NCBI RefSeq assembly: GCF_013337685.1
Contig: NZ_SUQN01000012.1
Coordinates: 19,491 to 83,490 of the forward strand
DNA length: 64,000 nt
Reading direction: 5' to 3'
Origin: Citrobacter gillenii
GTDB lineage: Bacteria > Pseudomonadota > Gammaproteobacteria > Enterobacterales > Enterobacteriaceae
Numbering within the stretch: position 1 is the stretch's first letter; each line of letters starts with the position of its first letter. The notes beneath the pieces were generated by a model, which was given only the letters and a program-made list of their open reading frames with translations, did not search any database and had not been told where the DNA came from. Shown here piece after piece: positions 18,733-28,747 of this stretch. A program made the position numbers and the translations under genes.

Positions 18733-19436
18733 ACGCGTTCAATCCAGCGCTCCAGCAGTTCCGGCAACATCAGCGAGATTTCCTGCAATAGCTGCGTGCC
18801 TTGCCCTTGCTGGTAATGATTAACATCACGGCTGCTGAACAGCATGACGCCAAGGGAACCATCTTGCCCCAGCATCGACATGGCTACCGAACCAATCGCT
18901 TTCGCCTCCGGCATCATCACCAGCAGTTCCGGGCCATTGAGCGGACCCAGATAGTGCTGTGACTGCCCGAGACGCTGAATACGCAGCGGCTCGAAGGCCT
19001 GACGACTTAATGCCAGATGGGTAAACTTTGAAGGGGCACCAAGCCGCCAGCGATCCGGGAACAGACGAACCGTCGCGCCAGCCAGCCCCAGCTCACGTGC
19101 CCAGCGATGAAATCGCATCAGCATATCGTCGAGGCTGCTGGCCGCCGCCAGCCGTCCTTGCAGATTTAACAGGCGATAAAACAGACTTTCGTTGGCGTTA
19201 GCCTGTTCCATCAATAGCGTCATGTTCTCTTCAAGCACGTTGATGTGATTACGCGCTCGAGCCATATGCCATTCAACTAAAGAGATCGTACCCCGCACCG
19301 GGTGCGGGACGCGCATCGCTTCAACCGCTTGCGCATTACGGATAAAAAACTCAGGGTGACGTTGTAGATATTCGACGACCGCCCGATCGTCAAGTTCCAT
19401 GAGCGTTTCCTGTAGTTCTTCCCCTGGTTGCTTCAT
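18729..19436 (-). CDS. yigA: DUF484 family protein YigA
   Basis: A 235-residue cytosolic DUF484 protein of unknown function. The family has a GAF-like fold; the central part ([21 protein letters not shown]) looks helical and linker-like. It overlaps dapF and xerC by four bases on each side, so it is translated as part of this operon, between a cell-wall precursor gene and a recombinase gene. I can infer no activity. Confidence 0.92.
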   Translation of the reverse strand: MKQPGEELQETLMELDDRAVVEYLQRHPEFFIRNAQAVEAMRVPHPVRGTISLVEWHMARARNHINVLEENMTLLMEQANANESLFYRLLNLQGRLAAASSLDDMLMRFHRWARELGLAGATVRLFPDRWRLGAPSKFTHLALSRQAFEPLRIQRLGQSQHYLGPLNGPELLVMMPEAKAIGSVAMSMLGQDGSLGVMLFSSRDVNHYQQGQGTQLLQEISLMLPELLERWIERV

Positions 19437-20257
19437 AGATGAATAAATCCGTCGTAGACATGTGCCGCCGGGCCAGTCATATACAACGGATGACCCGGGC
19501 CTTTCCAGGCGATATCAAGGCGACCGCCCGGTAGTTCCACGCGCACTTCTTCTGCCAGCAGGCCCTGCTGAATACCAACAGCGACAGCAGCGCACGCTCC
19601 GCTGCCACAGGCCTGCGTTTCACCCGCCCCACGTTCATAGACGCGCAGCCGGATGTGCTCGCGTTTCACCACTTGCATAAATCCAATATTGGCGCGCTCA
19701 GGAAAGCGTTCGTGGCTTTCCAGAACCGGTCCCAGCGTTTCCACCGTGGCCGTATCCACATCATCAACCTGAATGACACAGTGTGGATTCCCCATTGATA
19801 CCACGCCGCACAATACTGTCTGCTCGGCCGCCCGCATAATATAGGTCTTCTCTGCTTTATTGGCGCGAAAAGGCACCTGCGAGGGTTCAAAATTGGGCTC
19901 GCCCATATTGACCCGCACCAGCTCATCGTCCGTCACAGTTAATACCATGCGGCCATTCGCCGTACTGACGCGGATATCACGTTTATTGGTCAGCCCTTTC
20001 AGGCGTACAAAACGCGCAAAACAACGGGCACCGTTACCGCACTGCGACACTTCGCTACCGTCAGCATTAAAGATACGGTAATGGAAATCCAGCTCCGGAT
20101 CATACGGAGGCTCAACCACCAGCAGCTGATCAAATCCCACACCAAGATGCCTGTCGGCCAGGCGGCGGATCAGCTCAGGTGAAAAAAAGACATTCTGCGT
20201 TACCGCGTCGACGACCATAAAATCGTTGCCAAGGCCATGCATTTTAGAGAATTGCAT
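19433..20257 (-). CDS. dapF: Diaminopimelate epimerase DapF
   Basis: Converts LL- to meso-diaminopimelate for lysine and peptidoglycan synthesis. It has 274 residues, two similar halves, and the two catalytic cysteines in CGNGARC (about residue 73) and ACGSGACA (about 217). The ATG is at 20255-20257. It follows the small lipoprotein gene yifL by 36 bp and overlaps yigA by four bases. Confidence 0.97.
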   Translation of the reverse strand: MQFSKMHGLGNDFMVVDAVTQNVFFSPELIRRLADRHLGVGFDQLLVVEPPYDPELDFHYRIFNADGSEVSQCGNGARCFARFVRLKGLTNKRDIRVSTANGRMVLTVTDDELVRVNMGEPNFEPSQVPFRANKAEKTYIMRAAEQTVLCGVVSMGNPHCVIQVDDVDTATVETLGPVLESHERFPERANIGFMQVVKREHIRLRVYERGAGETQACGSGACAAVAVGIQQGLLAEEVRVELPGGRLDIAWKGPGHPLYMTGPAAHVYDGFIHL

Positions 20258-20293
20258 CGTTCACTCCGTTCACGCGGGTACAGAGACTTCGCT

Positions 20294-20497
20294 TTAGTAG
20301 TTTACCTGGGAAGGCCCATCTCCCGTTGCTCGATCGTTTCGATCGGGCACTGTGGACTGCGATTGCGTTTCAACTGGCTTCGTCGGTGGCGGCGCGGTTT
20401 TATCTGCTGGCGGGAAATAGAGTGGACCTTTCAGACCACAGCCCGTCAGGCTGAACAGAGTAAGAAGTACAGCGAGTGCCTGAAACACGTTTTTCAT
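20294..20497 (-). CDS. yifL: Small lipoprotein YifL
   Basis: A 67-residue protein with a lipoprotein signal peptide: MKNVFQALAVLLTLFSLTGC ends in the lipobox LTGC, giving a mature N-terminal cysteine at residue 20. The mature part is short, Pro-rich (FPPADKTAPPPTKP) and belongs to the LptM/YifL type of small outer-membrane lipoproteins. ATG at 20495-20497 fixes the family length; a longer in-frame start lacks support. It heads the dapF operon and is divergent from cyaY. YifL/LptM has been tied to maturation of the LptD complex in E. coli. Confidence 0.92.
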   Translation of the reverse strand: MKNVFQALAVLLTLFSLTGCGLKGPLYFPPADKTAPPPTKPVETQSQSTVPDRNDRATGDGPSQVNY

Positions 20498-20636
20498 TAT
20501 GGATTGCCCGTAAAGTTCATACTTTCTGTTTTCTATCATCGCAGGAGAAGACGTAAAAGCAAGAGTTTGGCTAAAACTGCAACGTGAATTCTTTCAGGTT
20601 ATACTCTCGCCATCATGAAAAAACGGAAAAACACCA

Positions 20637-20957
20637 ATGAACGACAGTGAATTTCACCGCCTTGCCGACACCCTGTGGATAACCATTGAAGAGCGTCTGG
20701 ACGACTGGGACGGCGACAGCGATATCGACTGTGAGATCAACGGCGGCGTGCTGACCATCAGCTTTGAAAACGGCAGCAAGATTATTATTAACCGTCAGGA
20801 GCCGCTGCATCAGGTGTGGCTGGCGACCAAACAGGGTGGCTACCATTTTAACTTGAAAGGTGACGAATGGATTTGCGACCGTAGCGGTGAACGCTTCTGG
20901 GATCTGCTGGAGCAGGCTGCAACGCAACAGGCGGGAGAAGCCGTGAGCTTCCGTTGA
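20637..20957 (+). CDS. cyaY: Frataxin homologue CyaY
   Basis: A 106-residue bacterial frataxin that binds iron and tunes IscS-dependent Fe-S cluster assembly. It has the acidic N-terminal helix ([16 protein letters not shown]) and the beta-sheet core with [12 protein letters not shown] plausible -10 (TATACT) lies about 30 bp upstream. It is divergent from yifL and convergent with cyaA, from which a BIME separates it. Confidence 0.96.
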   Translation: MNDSEFHRLADTLWITIEERLDDWDGDSDIDCEINGGVLTISFENGSKIIINRQEPLHQVWLATKQGGYHFNLKGDEWICDRSGERFWDLLEQAATQQAGEAVSFR

Positions 20958-20964
20958 GGTCTTG

Positions 20965-21046
20965 TGCCGGATGCGCTTTGCTTATCCGGCCTACCCGTTT
21001 CGCGTCAATTGTAGGCCGGATAAGGTGTTTACACCGCCATCCGGCA
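20965..21046. repeat. BIME (two REP units) between cyaY and cyaA
   Basis: REP units at 20965-20994 (TGCCGGATGCGC to TATCCGGCCTAC) and 21011-21046 (GTAGGCCGGATAAGG to CCATCCGGCA), inverted to each other, filling the gap between the convergent stops. Confidence 0.92.
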
Positions 21047-21052
21047 CAATAA

Positions 21053-23599
21053 TCACGAAAAATACTGCTGCAACATCGGCGTGTCATTATCCTGATTAGC
21101 CGGCGGGATCGGGTTAATCGGCTGGGTACGGAACGGGATAACCTGCGCGCGACCATCGGTTTTCACAATCTGATAGAACTGCGGCAGATTAAAGTTAATG
21201 AAGCTGGAGCCGTAGGTAAAGCGATCGTGCGACGAGGAGTAGAAGCGGCTAACATCGCGAACCAGCTCTTCTTTGCTGCCTTCGCAATGGTGATACACCT
21301 CGACCCGATTACTCTCGTCCAGAATGTAGATATTAAAGCCCTGTTCATCACCCGTTTCTTCGAAAAAGAACTGGATGATCCCTTCACTGGCAAAACCATC
21401 CACTACAGACGGCAATTTCACGTGATTGGTCTCAACCTGAACGGAAAGACCGTGCAGCTTGTTGTGTGAGATTGCGCCGTAGAACTCAATGGCGTTTTCC
21501 AGTTTCTGTACCGACACATTCAAACGCTCAAAGAACAGTCCCCACGTCTGCCCGGCAACGCGCAGCGCTTTGAAGCGACCGGTTTCATGGCGTGTACTGG
21601 AAAGGCGCAGCTCAATGCACTCGGACACCAGTTGCTGGACGCGTGTACGGATCAGACCACGTAAATGCTGGCTATAACAGAAGACCTCGACGCTGTCCGG
21701 CGGTGCCGCATCTTGATGCATTTTGCCGAGAATCGTTTTTAACGCTTCAATCATCGCCTGCTCGCCGTTGAAGTGCAGCGTACGTACTTCGTTCCACGAG
21801 TTGCGGTACAGCAGGTCTACGCTACCGACCAGGCAATTTTGTTCTTCGCCAAAGCTGAAGACGTCCAGCTTACGGAAATCAAAATGCACCACCTGATTGC
21901 GGAATGCCGCCGTCGGGTCGTATTCAAGGTTGACGATAATCGCCAGATGGCGAATCTCACACGGGCTGTATAGCGCTTTCGGCGTAGGTGCCGGCAAGCG
22001 CAGCGGGAAGTGGTGCGATACGTCAGCGACCATCTCCTGCAGCTTCGGCAGATCGACAATGCCGTTGCCCTTAATAAACAAATGCGTACGTGATGTCAGC
22101 AGACCGTTAAACCACGCCCACGCCACCAGTTTGTTCAGGTAGCGGTTATATTCCAGCGGCTGATGGCTGATGATCGAATCCATGTTGGGCGCACGGTTGT
22201 AGAGATACCAACCTGAACGGTTAGCACGACCCGGCGGCACATGGATAAAGGTCAGATACGGTTCCGAGAGGTCCGGTGAGATCTGCGGGTTCACCAGCGT
22301 CACTTTGCCCGGCAGGGCCTCAAACGCAGCGTACAGCTTACGGGTCAGCACGCCAATGTCCTGCGGGCTGGCGCTGACGCTGAGGTTGTTACGACGTGCA
22401 AAGCGGATCAGGTTACGGTAACTCTGCATCATTGCATCGAGCAGTTCGTTGTGCGCTTCACGAACCTGGTCAATCTTCCAGTTGGCGCGGTTATCCAGCA
22501 TGGTCAGACGGGCGTCGTCCCAGCCCCACTCTTTCACTAACTGACTTAGCACTTCACGACGCCAGCCCACACAGGCGCGCTCGCGGCTCAGTTTCTCGCA
22601 CACTTTTAAGTAGAAACATCGACGAACTAAATCGAGGCGCGTCGGATCTTCGATTGCCGTGAGGTACTCGGTCACGCGCTCCAGCATCATGCAGTACGGA
22701 TCGAGACCAAAAGAGACGATCTCGCCGTCGTGCAGGCGCTGTTTAATGTCTTTCGCCAACAGGCGTGGATTGGGGTATTCCCAGGAATACGCTTCCAACA
22801 GCAGCGTTTTCAGCACCGCTTTGTACGGGGAGTCGATACTCTTGTACAACTGCCAAAGGCTGGCGCCAAAGTACTCTTCGGCGGAAAGCGAGCTGAGCCC
22901 ACCCAGATCCAGCCATTCGTTTGGCGTTAACACCCCCTGTGCGTAGAGCGTCATAACGTAATCGTCGTAATGCTCTTCTTCGTCGCCCGGCACCATATTC
23001 CATAGAATACGTTTGCCCGCGAGGCGCACGGCGGTGCGATAAAATTCATCAAGCAACAGGATGTGCTGCGTTGAGCCACAGTCTTCACCACCCAGACTGC
23101 CGCTTTCATTGTGACGGAAACGGTTTTCATCAATCAGGAAGAAACTGACTTCCACGCCCAGCGAGGCGGCCCAGCTTTCCAGCAGGCTGCATTTACGCTG
23201 CAGCAACTGGCGCTCTTCGCTATCCAGCCAGGATTGATGGCAGACCCAGATATCCAGGTCAGAGGAACAGCTTTGCCCGACTGAAGAGGTGCTGCCCATC
23301 GAGTAAACGCCGGTAATCGGCAGTTCACCCTTCGGGGGGTCCTGCGGCGACATGCCGCGGTACAGCTCCAGCTCATTCAGGTAGTGACGTTGGGTTTCAT
23401 CAGGCGTGTAAAAACATATGCCTTTGGGAACGTTACCATCGAGGTAACCCGGCATCAGCGGATGGTGGTAGTGCAATAATGTCGGCAGCAGACTGTATAC
23501 CTGCTGGAAAGCAGGGCCCATGGCAGCAAGCGCGCGATCGACACGCAGTTGATTTATGGCATCCAGTCTCTGTTTCAGAGTCTCAATATAGAGGTACAA
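21053..23599 (-). CDS. cyaA: Class I adenylate cyclase CyaA
   Basis: Makes cAMP, the CRP co-activator. The N-terminal half is a nucleotidyltransferase with [18 protein letters not shown] (about residues 100-117, metal-binding Asp-x-Asp); the C-terminal half is regulatory, controlled by the glucose PTS. I chose the rare TTG start at 23597-23599 (then [11 protein letters not shown]), which gives exactly 848 residues as in E. coli, where UUG limits translation; AGGCG lies about 8 bases upstream. A longer frame opening at 23665 is not supported. Confidence 0.97.
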   Translation of the reverse strand: MYLYIETLKQRLDAINQLRVDRALAAMGPAFQQVYSLLPTLLHYHHPLMPGYLDGNVPKGICFYTPDETQRHYLNELELYRGMSPQDPPKGELPITGVYSMGSTSSVGQSCSSDLDIWVCHQSWLDSEERQLLQRKCSLLESWAASLGVEVSFFLIDENRFRHNESGSLGGEDCGSTQHILLLDEFYRTAVRLAGKRILWNMVPGDEEEHYDDYVMTLYAQGVLTPNEWLDLGGLSSLSAEEYFGASLWQLYKSIDSPYKAVLKTLLLEAYSWEYPNPRLLAKDIKQRLHDGEIVSFGLDPYCMMLERVTEYLTAIEDPTRLDLVRRCFYLKVCEKLSRERACVGWRREVLSQLVKEWGWDDARLTMLDNRANWKIDQVREAHNELLDAMMQSYRNLIRFARRNNLSVSASPQDIGVLTRKLYAAFEALPGKVTLVNPQISPDLSEPYLTFIHVPPGRANRSGWYLYNRAPNMDSIISHQPLEYNRYLNKLVAWAWFNGLLTSRTHLFIKGNGIVDLPKLQEMVADVSHHFPLRLPAPTPKALYSPCEIRHLAIIVNLEYDPTAAFRNQVVHFDFRKLDVFSFGEEQNCLVGSVDLLYRNSWNEVRTLHFNGEQAMIEALKTILGKMHQDAAPPDSVEVFCYSQHLRGLIRTRVQQLVSECIELRLSSTRHETGRFKALRVAGQTWGLFFERLNVSVQKLENAIEFYGAISHNKLHGLSVQVETNHVKLPSVVDGFASEGIIQFFFEETGDEQGFNIYILDESNRVEVYHHCEGSKEELVRDVSRFYSSSHDRFTYGSSFINFNLPQFYQIVKTDGRAQVIPFRTQPINPIPPANQDNDTPMLQQYFS

Positions 23600-23762
23600 G
23601 ACGTATCGCCTGATTTTGCTATCCGTCATGGTGTCGACTGCTGCAGCGCATGCGCTTACCAACACTCTTCAGCAATTCGGATAAACCGTATGTCAAAAAT
23701 AACCGTTACCTTTTTTTCTCCGCACTTTTTTTAGGGAGTACAGCCGAAAAAATGGTCTAAAA

Positions 23763-23778
23763 CGTGATCAATTTAACA
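23763..23778. promoter_or_regulatory. CRP site overlapping the cyaA promoter, in the cyaA-hemC gap
   Basis: On the minus strand TGTTAAATTGATCACG matches the CRP pattern TGTGA-N6-TCACA and corresponds to the E. coli cyaA P2 site, where cAMP-CRP represses. It overlaps a -10-like TTAAAT. The 394-bp gap between cyaA and hemC contains the divergent promoters of both and no further gene that I can see. Confidence 0.8.
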
Positions 23779-23993
23779 CCTTGCTCATTGACCGTAAAGA
23801 AAGATGCGCTACATACAAGTGTAGCACCGTTCGTTGCGTGTAAATTCCTTCATACGGTCGGGAGGTATCTCGTCATTAATCACTGCCAGTGATGATGCAG
23901 CGCCTTTTCGTCTCACTACGTTTGAGCGTAACGCTGACATCCCTTTGATAAGGATGTTAGGATGGTTAATGATTGATAATGACGGTAACAAGC

Positions 23994-24935
23994 ATGTTAG
24001 ACAATGTTTTGAGAATTGCCACACGCCAAAGCCCCCTTGCGCTCTGGCAGGCACATTATGTCAAAGACGCTTTAATGGCAAATCACCCCGGTCTGGTCGT
24101 TGAACTGGTCCCTATGGTGACCCGTGGCGACGTGATCCTGGATACCCCGCTGGCGAAAGTCGGGGGGAAAGGTTTATTTGTCAAAGAGCTGGAAGTCGCG
24201 CTGTTAGAAAAACGCGCCGATATCGCCGTGCATTCCATGAAGGATGTGCCGGTCGAGTTCCCTGAAGGACTTGGGCTGGTTACTATCTGTGAACGCGAAG
24301 ATCCACGCGATGCGTTTGTCTCAAATAAATTTAACTCACTGGATGACCTCCCGGAAGGCAGCATCGTTGGGACGTCGAGCCTACGTCGCCAGTGCCAATT
24401 GGCGAAGCAGCGCCCGGATCTTGTTATCCGCTCATTGCGTGGCAACGTGGGCACACGCCTGAGCAAACTGGATAACGGCGACTATGACGCCATTATTCTT
24501 GCCGTCGCCGGGCTAAAGCGTTTAGGGCTTGAGTCACGCGTCCGGACCGCGCTGCCGCCAGAGGTCTCTCTGCCAGCTGTCGGGCAAGGTGCTGTGGGCA
24601 TAGAATGTCGACTTGACGATCTACGTACCCAGGCGCTGCTGGCCCCGCTCAACCATGAAGAAACCGCCCTGCGCGTCAAAGCGGAACGCGCCATGAACAC
24701 CCGCCTGGAAGGGGGCTGTCAGGTGCCTATTGGCAGCTATGCAGAACTCATCAACGGTGAGATTTGGCTACGTGCGCTGGTCGGTGCACCTGACGGGTCG
24801 CAGATGGTGTGTGGAGAGCGTCGTGGTGCACCGCAGGATGCCGAACAAATGGGCATTTCCCTGGCGGAAGAACTGTTAGAGAACGGTGCGCGCACCATTC
24901 TGGCTGACGTTTATAACGGAGAAGCACCGGCATGA
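23994..24935 (+). CDS. hemC: Porphobilinogen deaminase HemC
   Basis: Joins four porphobilinogens into hydroxymethylbilane in haem synthesis. It has 313 residues from ATG 23994 ([17 protein letters not shown]); an ATG seven codons earlier is open but not conserved. The dipyrromethane cofactor cysteine is in [13 protein letters not shown] (about Cys242), and the substrate-binding arginines lie in [11 protein letters not shown] and [11 protein letters not shown]. First gene of hemCDXY, with hemD overlapping by four bases. Divergent from cyaA. Confidence 0.97.
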   Translation: MLDNVLRIATRQSPLALWQAHYVKDALMANHPGLVVELVPMVTRGDVILDTPLAKVGGKGLFVKELEVALLEKRADIAVHSMKDVPVEFPEGLGLVTICEREDPRDAFVSNKFNSLDDLPEGSIVGTSSLRRQCQLAKQRPDLVIRSLRGNVGTRLSKLDNGDYDAIILAVAGLKRLGLESRVRTALPPEVSLPAVGQGAVGIECRLDDLRTQALLAPLNHEETALRVKAERAMNTRLEGGCQVPIGSYAELINGEIWLRALVGAPDGSQMVCGERRGAPQDAEQMGISLAEELLENGARTILADVYNGEAPA

Positions 24936-25672
24936 GTATTCTGGTCACCCGCCCGTCTCCCGCAGGGGAAGAGTTAGTGAGCCGTCTGCGCACACTGGGG
25001 CAGGTGGCCTGGAGTTTTCCGCTTATCGAGTTTTCGCCCGGTCGGGAACTGGCAACGCTAGCCTCCCGGCTGTCGGCGCTCACGGAAAACGATCTGGTCT
25101 TTGCTCTCTCGCAGCATGCCGTCACCTTTGCCGACGCAGAGCTTTCGCAGCAGGGGGCAAACTGGCCCACTCTCCCGCGCTATTTTGCTATCGGTCGCAC
25201 AACAGCGCTGGCATTGCATACCGTGAGCGGATGCAATATTCACTATCCGCTGGATCGGGAAATCAGCGAAGTCTTGCTACAATTACCTGAATTACAAAAT
25301 ATTGCGGGAAAACGCGCGCTTATTTTACGCGGCAACGGCGGTCGTGAGCTGATAGGCGAAACCTTAACAGCTCGTGGTGCAGATGTTGATTTTTGTGAAT
25401 GTTATCAACGCAGTGCAAAACATTACGATGGTGCAGAAGAGGCGATGCGCTGGCATTCACGCGGTGTGACGACGGTGGTTGTCACCAGCGGAGAGATGCT
25501 GCAACAGCTCTGGTCTCTTATTCCGCAGTGGTATCGTGAGCACTGGTTACTACGCTGTCGGCTGCTGGTCGTCAGTGAGCGTCTGGCGCACCTCGCCCGG
25601 GAACTGGGCTGGCAAGATATTAAGGTCGCTGATAACGCCGACAACGATGCGCTACTGCGCGCATTACAATAA
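24932..25672 (+). CDS. hemD: Uroporphyrinogen-III synthase HemD
   Basis: Closes and inverts ring D of hydroxymethylbilane to make uroporphyrinogen III. It has 246 residues with the usual two-lobe, weakly conserved HemD sequence; landmarks are [14 protein letters not shown] at the N-terminus and [17 protein letters not shown] in the second lobe. Its ATG overlaps the hemC stop (ATGA), so the two are translationally coupled. Confidence 0.95.
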   Translation: MSILVTRPSPAGEELVSRLRTLGQVAWSFPLIEFSPGRELATLASRLSALTENDLVFALSQHAVTFADAELSQQGANWPTLPRYFAIGRTTALALHTVSGCNIHYPLDREISEVLLQLPELQNIAGKRALILRGNGGRELIGETLTARGADVDFCECYQRSAKHYDGAEEAMRWHSRGVTTVVVTSGEMLQQLWSLIPQWYREHWLLRCRLLVVSERLAHLARELGWQDIKVADNADNDALLRALQ

Positions 25673-25693
25673 CTCTCATAATGGGATGCCATA

Positions 25694-26911
25694 ATGACGG
25701 AACAAGAAAAATCCTCCGCCGTGGTTGAAGAGACCAGGGAGGCCGTGGAAACAACGCCACAGCCAGTCAAAGCAGAAAAAAAGAACCACAACAACACCGC
25801 ACTGATCCTGAGCGCAGTGGCAATTGCGATTGCACTGGCGGCGGGCGTGGGTCTGTATGGCTGGGCGAAACAGCAGGCAACAACGCAAACAGCAACCAGC
25901 GATGCGCTGGCGACTCAGCTCATCGCGCTACAAAAAGCGCAGGAAAGTCAGAAGAGCGAGCTGGAAGGCATTATTAAACAGCAGGCCACACAGCTGGATG
26001 AAGCCAGTCGACAGCAGGCCGCGCTGGTCAAACAGCTTGATGAAGTCCAGCAGAAGGTCGCCACCATCTCCGGCAGTGATGCAAAAACCTGGCTGCTGGC
26101 ACAGGCTGATTTCCTGGTGAAACTGGCCGGACGTAAATTATGGAGCGATCAGGACGTTACGTCTGCGGCAGCGCTGCTGAAAAGCGCCGATGCCAGCCTG
26201 GCAGACATGAACGATCCCAGTTTGATTACCGCCCGTCGCGCCATCACCGATGATATCGCCAGCCTGTCTGCGGTTTCACAGGTCGACTACGACGGCATTA
26301 TCCTCAAGGTAAATCAGCTCTCTAACCAGATTGATAACCTACGCCTGGCGGACAACAACACCGACGATTCACCGATGGATTCCGACAGCAGTGAGCTTTC
26401 CAGCTCTATTAGCGAATGGCGCGTCAATCTGCAAAAAAGCTGGCAGAACTTTATGGACAGCTTTATTACCATTCGCCGTCGCGATGAAACTGCCGTTCCG
26501 CTATTGGCACCAAATCAGGACGTTTACCTGCGCGAAAATATCCGTTCTCGCCTGTTAGTGGCCGCACAAGCCGTGCCACGTCATCAGGAAGAAACCTATC
26601 GCCAGGCGCTGGAGAATGTCTCCACCTGGGTACGCGCCTATTACGACACCGACGATGCAACCACCAAAGCGTTTCTTGATGAAGTGGATCAGCTGAGCCA
26701 GCAAAGCATCAGTATGAACGTGCCAGACACGTTGCAGAGCCAGACCATTCTCGAGAAGCTCATGCAAACCCGCGTGCGTAATTTACTGGCACAGCCAACA
26801 ACCTCTCCAGCCGAGGCTGAAACTGCACCTGCACCTGCACCTGCACCTGCACCTGCACCTGCACCTGCACCTCAGGCTGACACGCCGGCAACCGCGCCGC
26901 AGGGAGAATAA
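25694..26911 (+). CDS. hemX: Membrane protein HemX (uroporphyrinogen-III C-methyltransferase-like label)
   Basis: A 405-residue protein with a short cytoplasmic N-terminus, one membrane helix (about residues 34-58), a Gln-rich periplasmic coiled coil (about 70-130), a helical domain and an Ala-Pro tail. The methyltransferase label often used is doubtful: no SAM-binding motif is visible. It is about 12 residues longer than the E. coli protein as I recall it, explained by an (Ala-Pro)8 run near the C-terminus. It overlaps the hemY start region and belongs to hemCDXY. Confidence 0.92.
   Translation: MTEQEKSSAVVEETREAVETTPQPVKAEKKNHNNTALILSAVAIAIALAAGVGLYGWAKQQATTQTATSDALATQLIALQKAQESQKSELEGIIKQQATQLDEASRQQAALVKQLDEVQQKVATISGSDAKTWLLAQADFLVKLAGRKLWSDQDVTSAAALLKSADASLADMNDPSLITARRAITDDIASLSAVSQVDYDGIILKVNQLSNQIDNLRLADNNTDDSPMDSDSSELSSSISEWRVNLQKSWQNFMDSFITIRRRDETAVPLLAPNQDVYLRENIRSRLLVAAQAVPRHQEETYRQALENVSTWVRAYYDTDDATTKAFLDEVDQLSQQSISMNVPDTLQSQTILEKLMQTRVRNLLAQPTTSPAEAETAPAPAPAPAPAPAPAPQADTPATAPQGE
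26825..26872 (+). repeat. Hexanucleotide tandem repeat (GCACCT)x8 in hemX
   Basis: Eight perfect copies of GCACCT run without interruption and encode eight Ala-Pro dipeptides near the HemX C-terminus. The unit is six bases, so copy-number changes keep the reading frame and only alter the length of the periplasmic tail. Confidence 0.97.
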
Positions 26912-26913
26912 TG

Positions 26914-28113
26914 ATGCTAAAAGTATTATTGCTCTTTGTGCTGCTGATCGCCGGGATCGTCGTCGGCCCAATGATCGCCGGTCATCAGGGATACGTGCTG
27001 ATCCAAACAGACAACTACAACATTGAAACCAGCGTGACGGGTCTGGTGATCATCCTGATCGTCGCCATGGTCATTCTGTTTGCGATTGAATGGCTGCTGC
27101 GCCGTATTTTCCGCACCGGTGCGCATACGCGCGGCTGGTTTGTGGGTCGCAAGCGCCGCCGTGCACGTAAGCAGACCGAGCAGGCTCTGCTCAAGCTGGC
27201 AGAAGGCGACTATCAGCAGGTTGAAAAACTGATGTCGAAAAATGCCGATCACGCGGAACAGCCGGTAGTCAATTATCTTCTGGCAGCAGAAGCGGCTCAG
27301 CAGCGTGGTGATGAAGCTCGCGCTAATCAGCACCTTGAACGTGCAGCTGAACTGGCCGGGAACGATACAATCCCGGTGGACATCACCCGTGTTCGCCTAC
27401 AGTTGGCCCGCAATGAGGACCACGCCGCGCGCCACAGCGTCGACAAGCTGCTGGAAGTGACGCCGCGTCACCCGGAAGTTCTGCGTCTGGCTGAGCAGGC
27501 TTACATTCGCACCGGTGCATGGAGTTCCTTACTGGATATCATTCCTTCTATGGCCAAAGCACGCGTGGGTGATGAAGAACACCGTGCCATGCTGGAACAA
27601 CAAGCCTGGGTGGGCCTGATGGATCAGGTTCGCGCCGATCAGGGTAGTGAGGGTCTACGCGCATGGTGGAAAAACCAGAACCGTAAAACCCGTCATCAGG
27701 TTGCCCTGCAGGTCGCTATGGCTGAGCATCTGATTGAGTGCGACGATCATGATACGGCACAGCAAATCATCATTGAGGGTCTGAAACGCCAGTATGACGA
27801 CCGCCTGGTACTGCCTATCCCGCGTCTGAAAACCAACAACCCTGAGCAGATAGAAAAAGTGCTGCGCCAGCAGATTAAAGCCGTGGGCGATCGCCCGCTT
27901 CTGTGGAGTACGCTTGGTCAGTCGTTGATGAAGCACGGTGAATGGCAGGAGGCAACGATCGCCTTCCGTGCGGCCCTTAAACAGCGTCCGGATGCCTACG
28001 ACTACGCCTGGCTGGCCGACGCGCTGGACAGACTGCATCAACCGGAAGAAGCCGCCACGATGCGTCGTGATGGCCTGATGCTGACGCTACAGAACAACAC
28101 TCCTTCGCAGTGA
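26914..28113 (+). CDS. hemY: HemY, membrane protein of the hem operon with TPR-like repeats
   Basis: A 399-residue inner-membrane protein with two N-terminal membrane helices (about 1-22 and 40-62), a basic segment GRKRRRARK and a cytosolic or periplasmic alpha-helical TPR-like region. It is needed for normal haem biosynthesis in E. coli but is not protoporphyrinogen oxidase. Two adjacent ATGs (26911 and 26914) are possible; I chose the second to match the family start MLKVLLLF. GGGAG in the hemX end serves as ribosome-binding site. Confidence 0.92.
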   Translation: MLKVLLLFVLLIAGIVVGPMIAGHQGYVLIQTDNYNIETSVTGLVIILIVAMVILFAIEWLLRRIFRTGAHTRGWFVGRKRRRARKQTEQALLKLAEGDYQQVEKLMSKNADHAEQPVVNYLLAAEAAQQRGDEARANQHLERAAELAGNDTIPVDITRVRLQLARNEDHAARHSVDKLLEVTPRHPEVLRLAEQAYIRTGAWSSLLDIIPSMAKARVGDEEHRAMLEQQAWVGLMDQVRADQGSEGLRAWWKNQNRKTRHQVALQVAMAEHLIECDDHDTAQQIIIEGLKRQYDDRLVLPIPRLKTNNPEQIEKVLRQQIKAVGDRPLLWSTLGQSLMKHGEWQEATIAFRAALKQRPDAYDYAWLADALDRLHQPEEAATMRRDGLMLTLQNNTPSQ

Positions 28114-28120
28114 TTCCCTC

Positions 28121-28150
28121 TTGCCCGGTGGCACTTCGCTTACCGGGCAA
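28121..28150. repeat. REP-like palindrome after hemY
   Basis: TTGCCCGGTGGCACTTCGCT-type palindrome with a perfect TTGCCCGGT/ACCGGGCAA outer stem, 7 bp after the hemY stop. It probably protects or ends the hemCDXY mRNA. Confidence 0.75.
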
Positions 28151-28154
28151 TCGT

Positions 28155-28356
28155 ATACACAAAATCATTCAAGATGCATCAAGGTGGCAAGTCTGGGAAT
28201 CCCCAAGAGCTTACATAAGTAAGTGACTGGGGAGACAAATCTGTCAGGAACAGATTTGAACGCTGTTTGCGGCGGCCCCGTAGGGGTGAGGCCCAGGGAT
28301 GGGCCGAATAACCCAGGCGTAGTCAACAAAGAGGCAGCTTGAAGGATGACGTGTAT
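28155..28356. repeat. ERIC element carrying an internal insertion
   Basis: The ends (ATACACAAAATCATTCAAG and GCTTGAAGGATGACGTGTAT) and the core (AATCCCCAAGAGCTTACATA then AGTAAGTGACTGGGG) are typical ERIC. After the GGGG at about 28232 there are roughly 75 extra bases before the right arm resumes (near 28319). The insert starts with a perfect hairpin, AAATCTGT/ACAGATTT (28237-28257), followed by GC-rich palindromes. ERICs with inserts of about 70 bp at fixed sites are known. Confidence 0.85.
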
Positions 28357-28362
28357 ATGCAT

Positions 28363-28567
28363 AAAAAAACGCCCGCTCTTTTGGAGCAGGCGTTAAACAG
28401 GTCTGTATGACAACATAAATGGGTGCTTCACTCAACGTTATGTCCATGGTGTTTGATGAGGCTAACGCGACATCTGTCAGTGGACGATAAGCACCGGAAA
28501 CGGCTCTGCGTCATTCCTGAGTTTATGAGGCCAGATGGCGAACATAAGAGATGGAATGAGCATCTAC
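28363..28567 (-). ncRNA. glmZ: GlmZ small regulatory RNA
   Basis: Read on the minus strand, the sequence starts GTAGATGCTCATTCCATCTC and follows E. coli GlmZ almost base for base through the central CTTATCGTCCACTGACAGAT and GTTGAGTGAAGCACCCA segments to the terminator stem CGCCTGCTC/GAGCGGGCG and a run of seven U. GlmZ base-pairs with glmS mRNA with Hfq to activate glucosamine-6-phosphate synthase; RapZ and RNase E process it and GlmY decoys RapZ. It sits downstream of hemY as in E. coli, but aslA/aslB, which follow there, are missing. An open frame on the other strand across it is not a gene. Confidence 0.95.
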
Positions 28568-28578
28568 ACGCATATTAT

Positions 28579-28594
28579 TGCACAAGGCATGCCA
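28579..28594 (-). promoter_or_regulatory. Sigma-54-type promoter element of glmZ with overlapping sigma-70-like -10
   Basis: TGGCATGCCTTGTGCA on the minus strand matches the sigma-54 consensus TGGCACG-N4-TTGC, with GG and GC correctly spaced just upstream of the predicted glmZ 5' end. An AATAAT -10-like sequence overlaps. In Enterobacteriaceae glmY/glmZ are driven by sigma-54 with GlrR, sigma-70, or both. I saw no convincing palindromic GlrR sites upstream. Confidence 0.6.
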
Positions 28595-28715
28595 TGATTG
28601 CACTGCAAAAACTAGTTATTCGGACTTTTTAAGACATCAGGTAATTCGGGACATGGCAACGATATCACACAGGTCTTTCTTTGTGTAAGTGCCTGAAAGA
28701 AGAGAAAATCAGAAA

Positions 28716-28741
28716 ACAAAAAACCCCGCCGAAGCGGGGTT
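28716..28741 (-). terminator. Intrinsic terminator of the argX-hisR-leuT-proM operon
   Basis: On the minus strand ACCCCGC/GCGGGGT with a TTCG-type loop is followed by TTTTTTG, 7 bp after the CCA of tRNA-Pro. Confidence 0.93.
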
Positions 28742-28747
28742 CAAAAT

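Noticed and set aside
26825..26872. Possible CRISPR-like direct repeats
   Set aside because: Six-base units in tandem with no spacers, inside hemX coding sequence.
25694..26911. HemX as uroporphyrinogen-III methyltransferase
   Set aside because: No SAM-binding motifs are visible; the protein is a single-pass membrane, coiled-coil protein.
28423..28632. 69-codon frame on the plus strand between hemY and the tRNAs
   Set aside because: It lies across the glmZ sRNA and its promoter on the opposite strand; the conservation belongs to the sRNA.
28595..28700. GlrR activator sites upstream of glmZ
   Set aside because: TGTC and GACA half sites occur but not as TGTC-N10-GACA inverted pairs.
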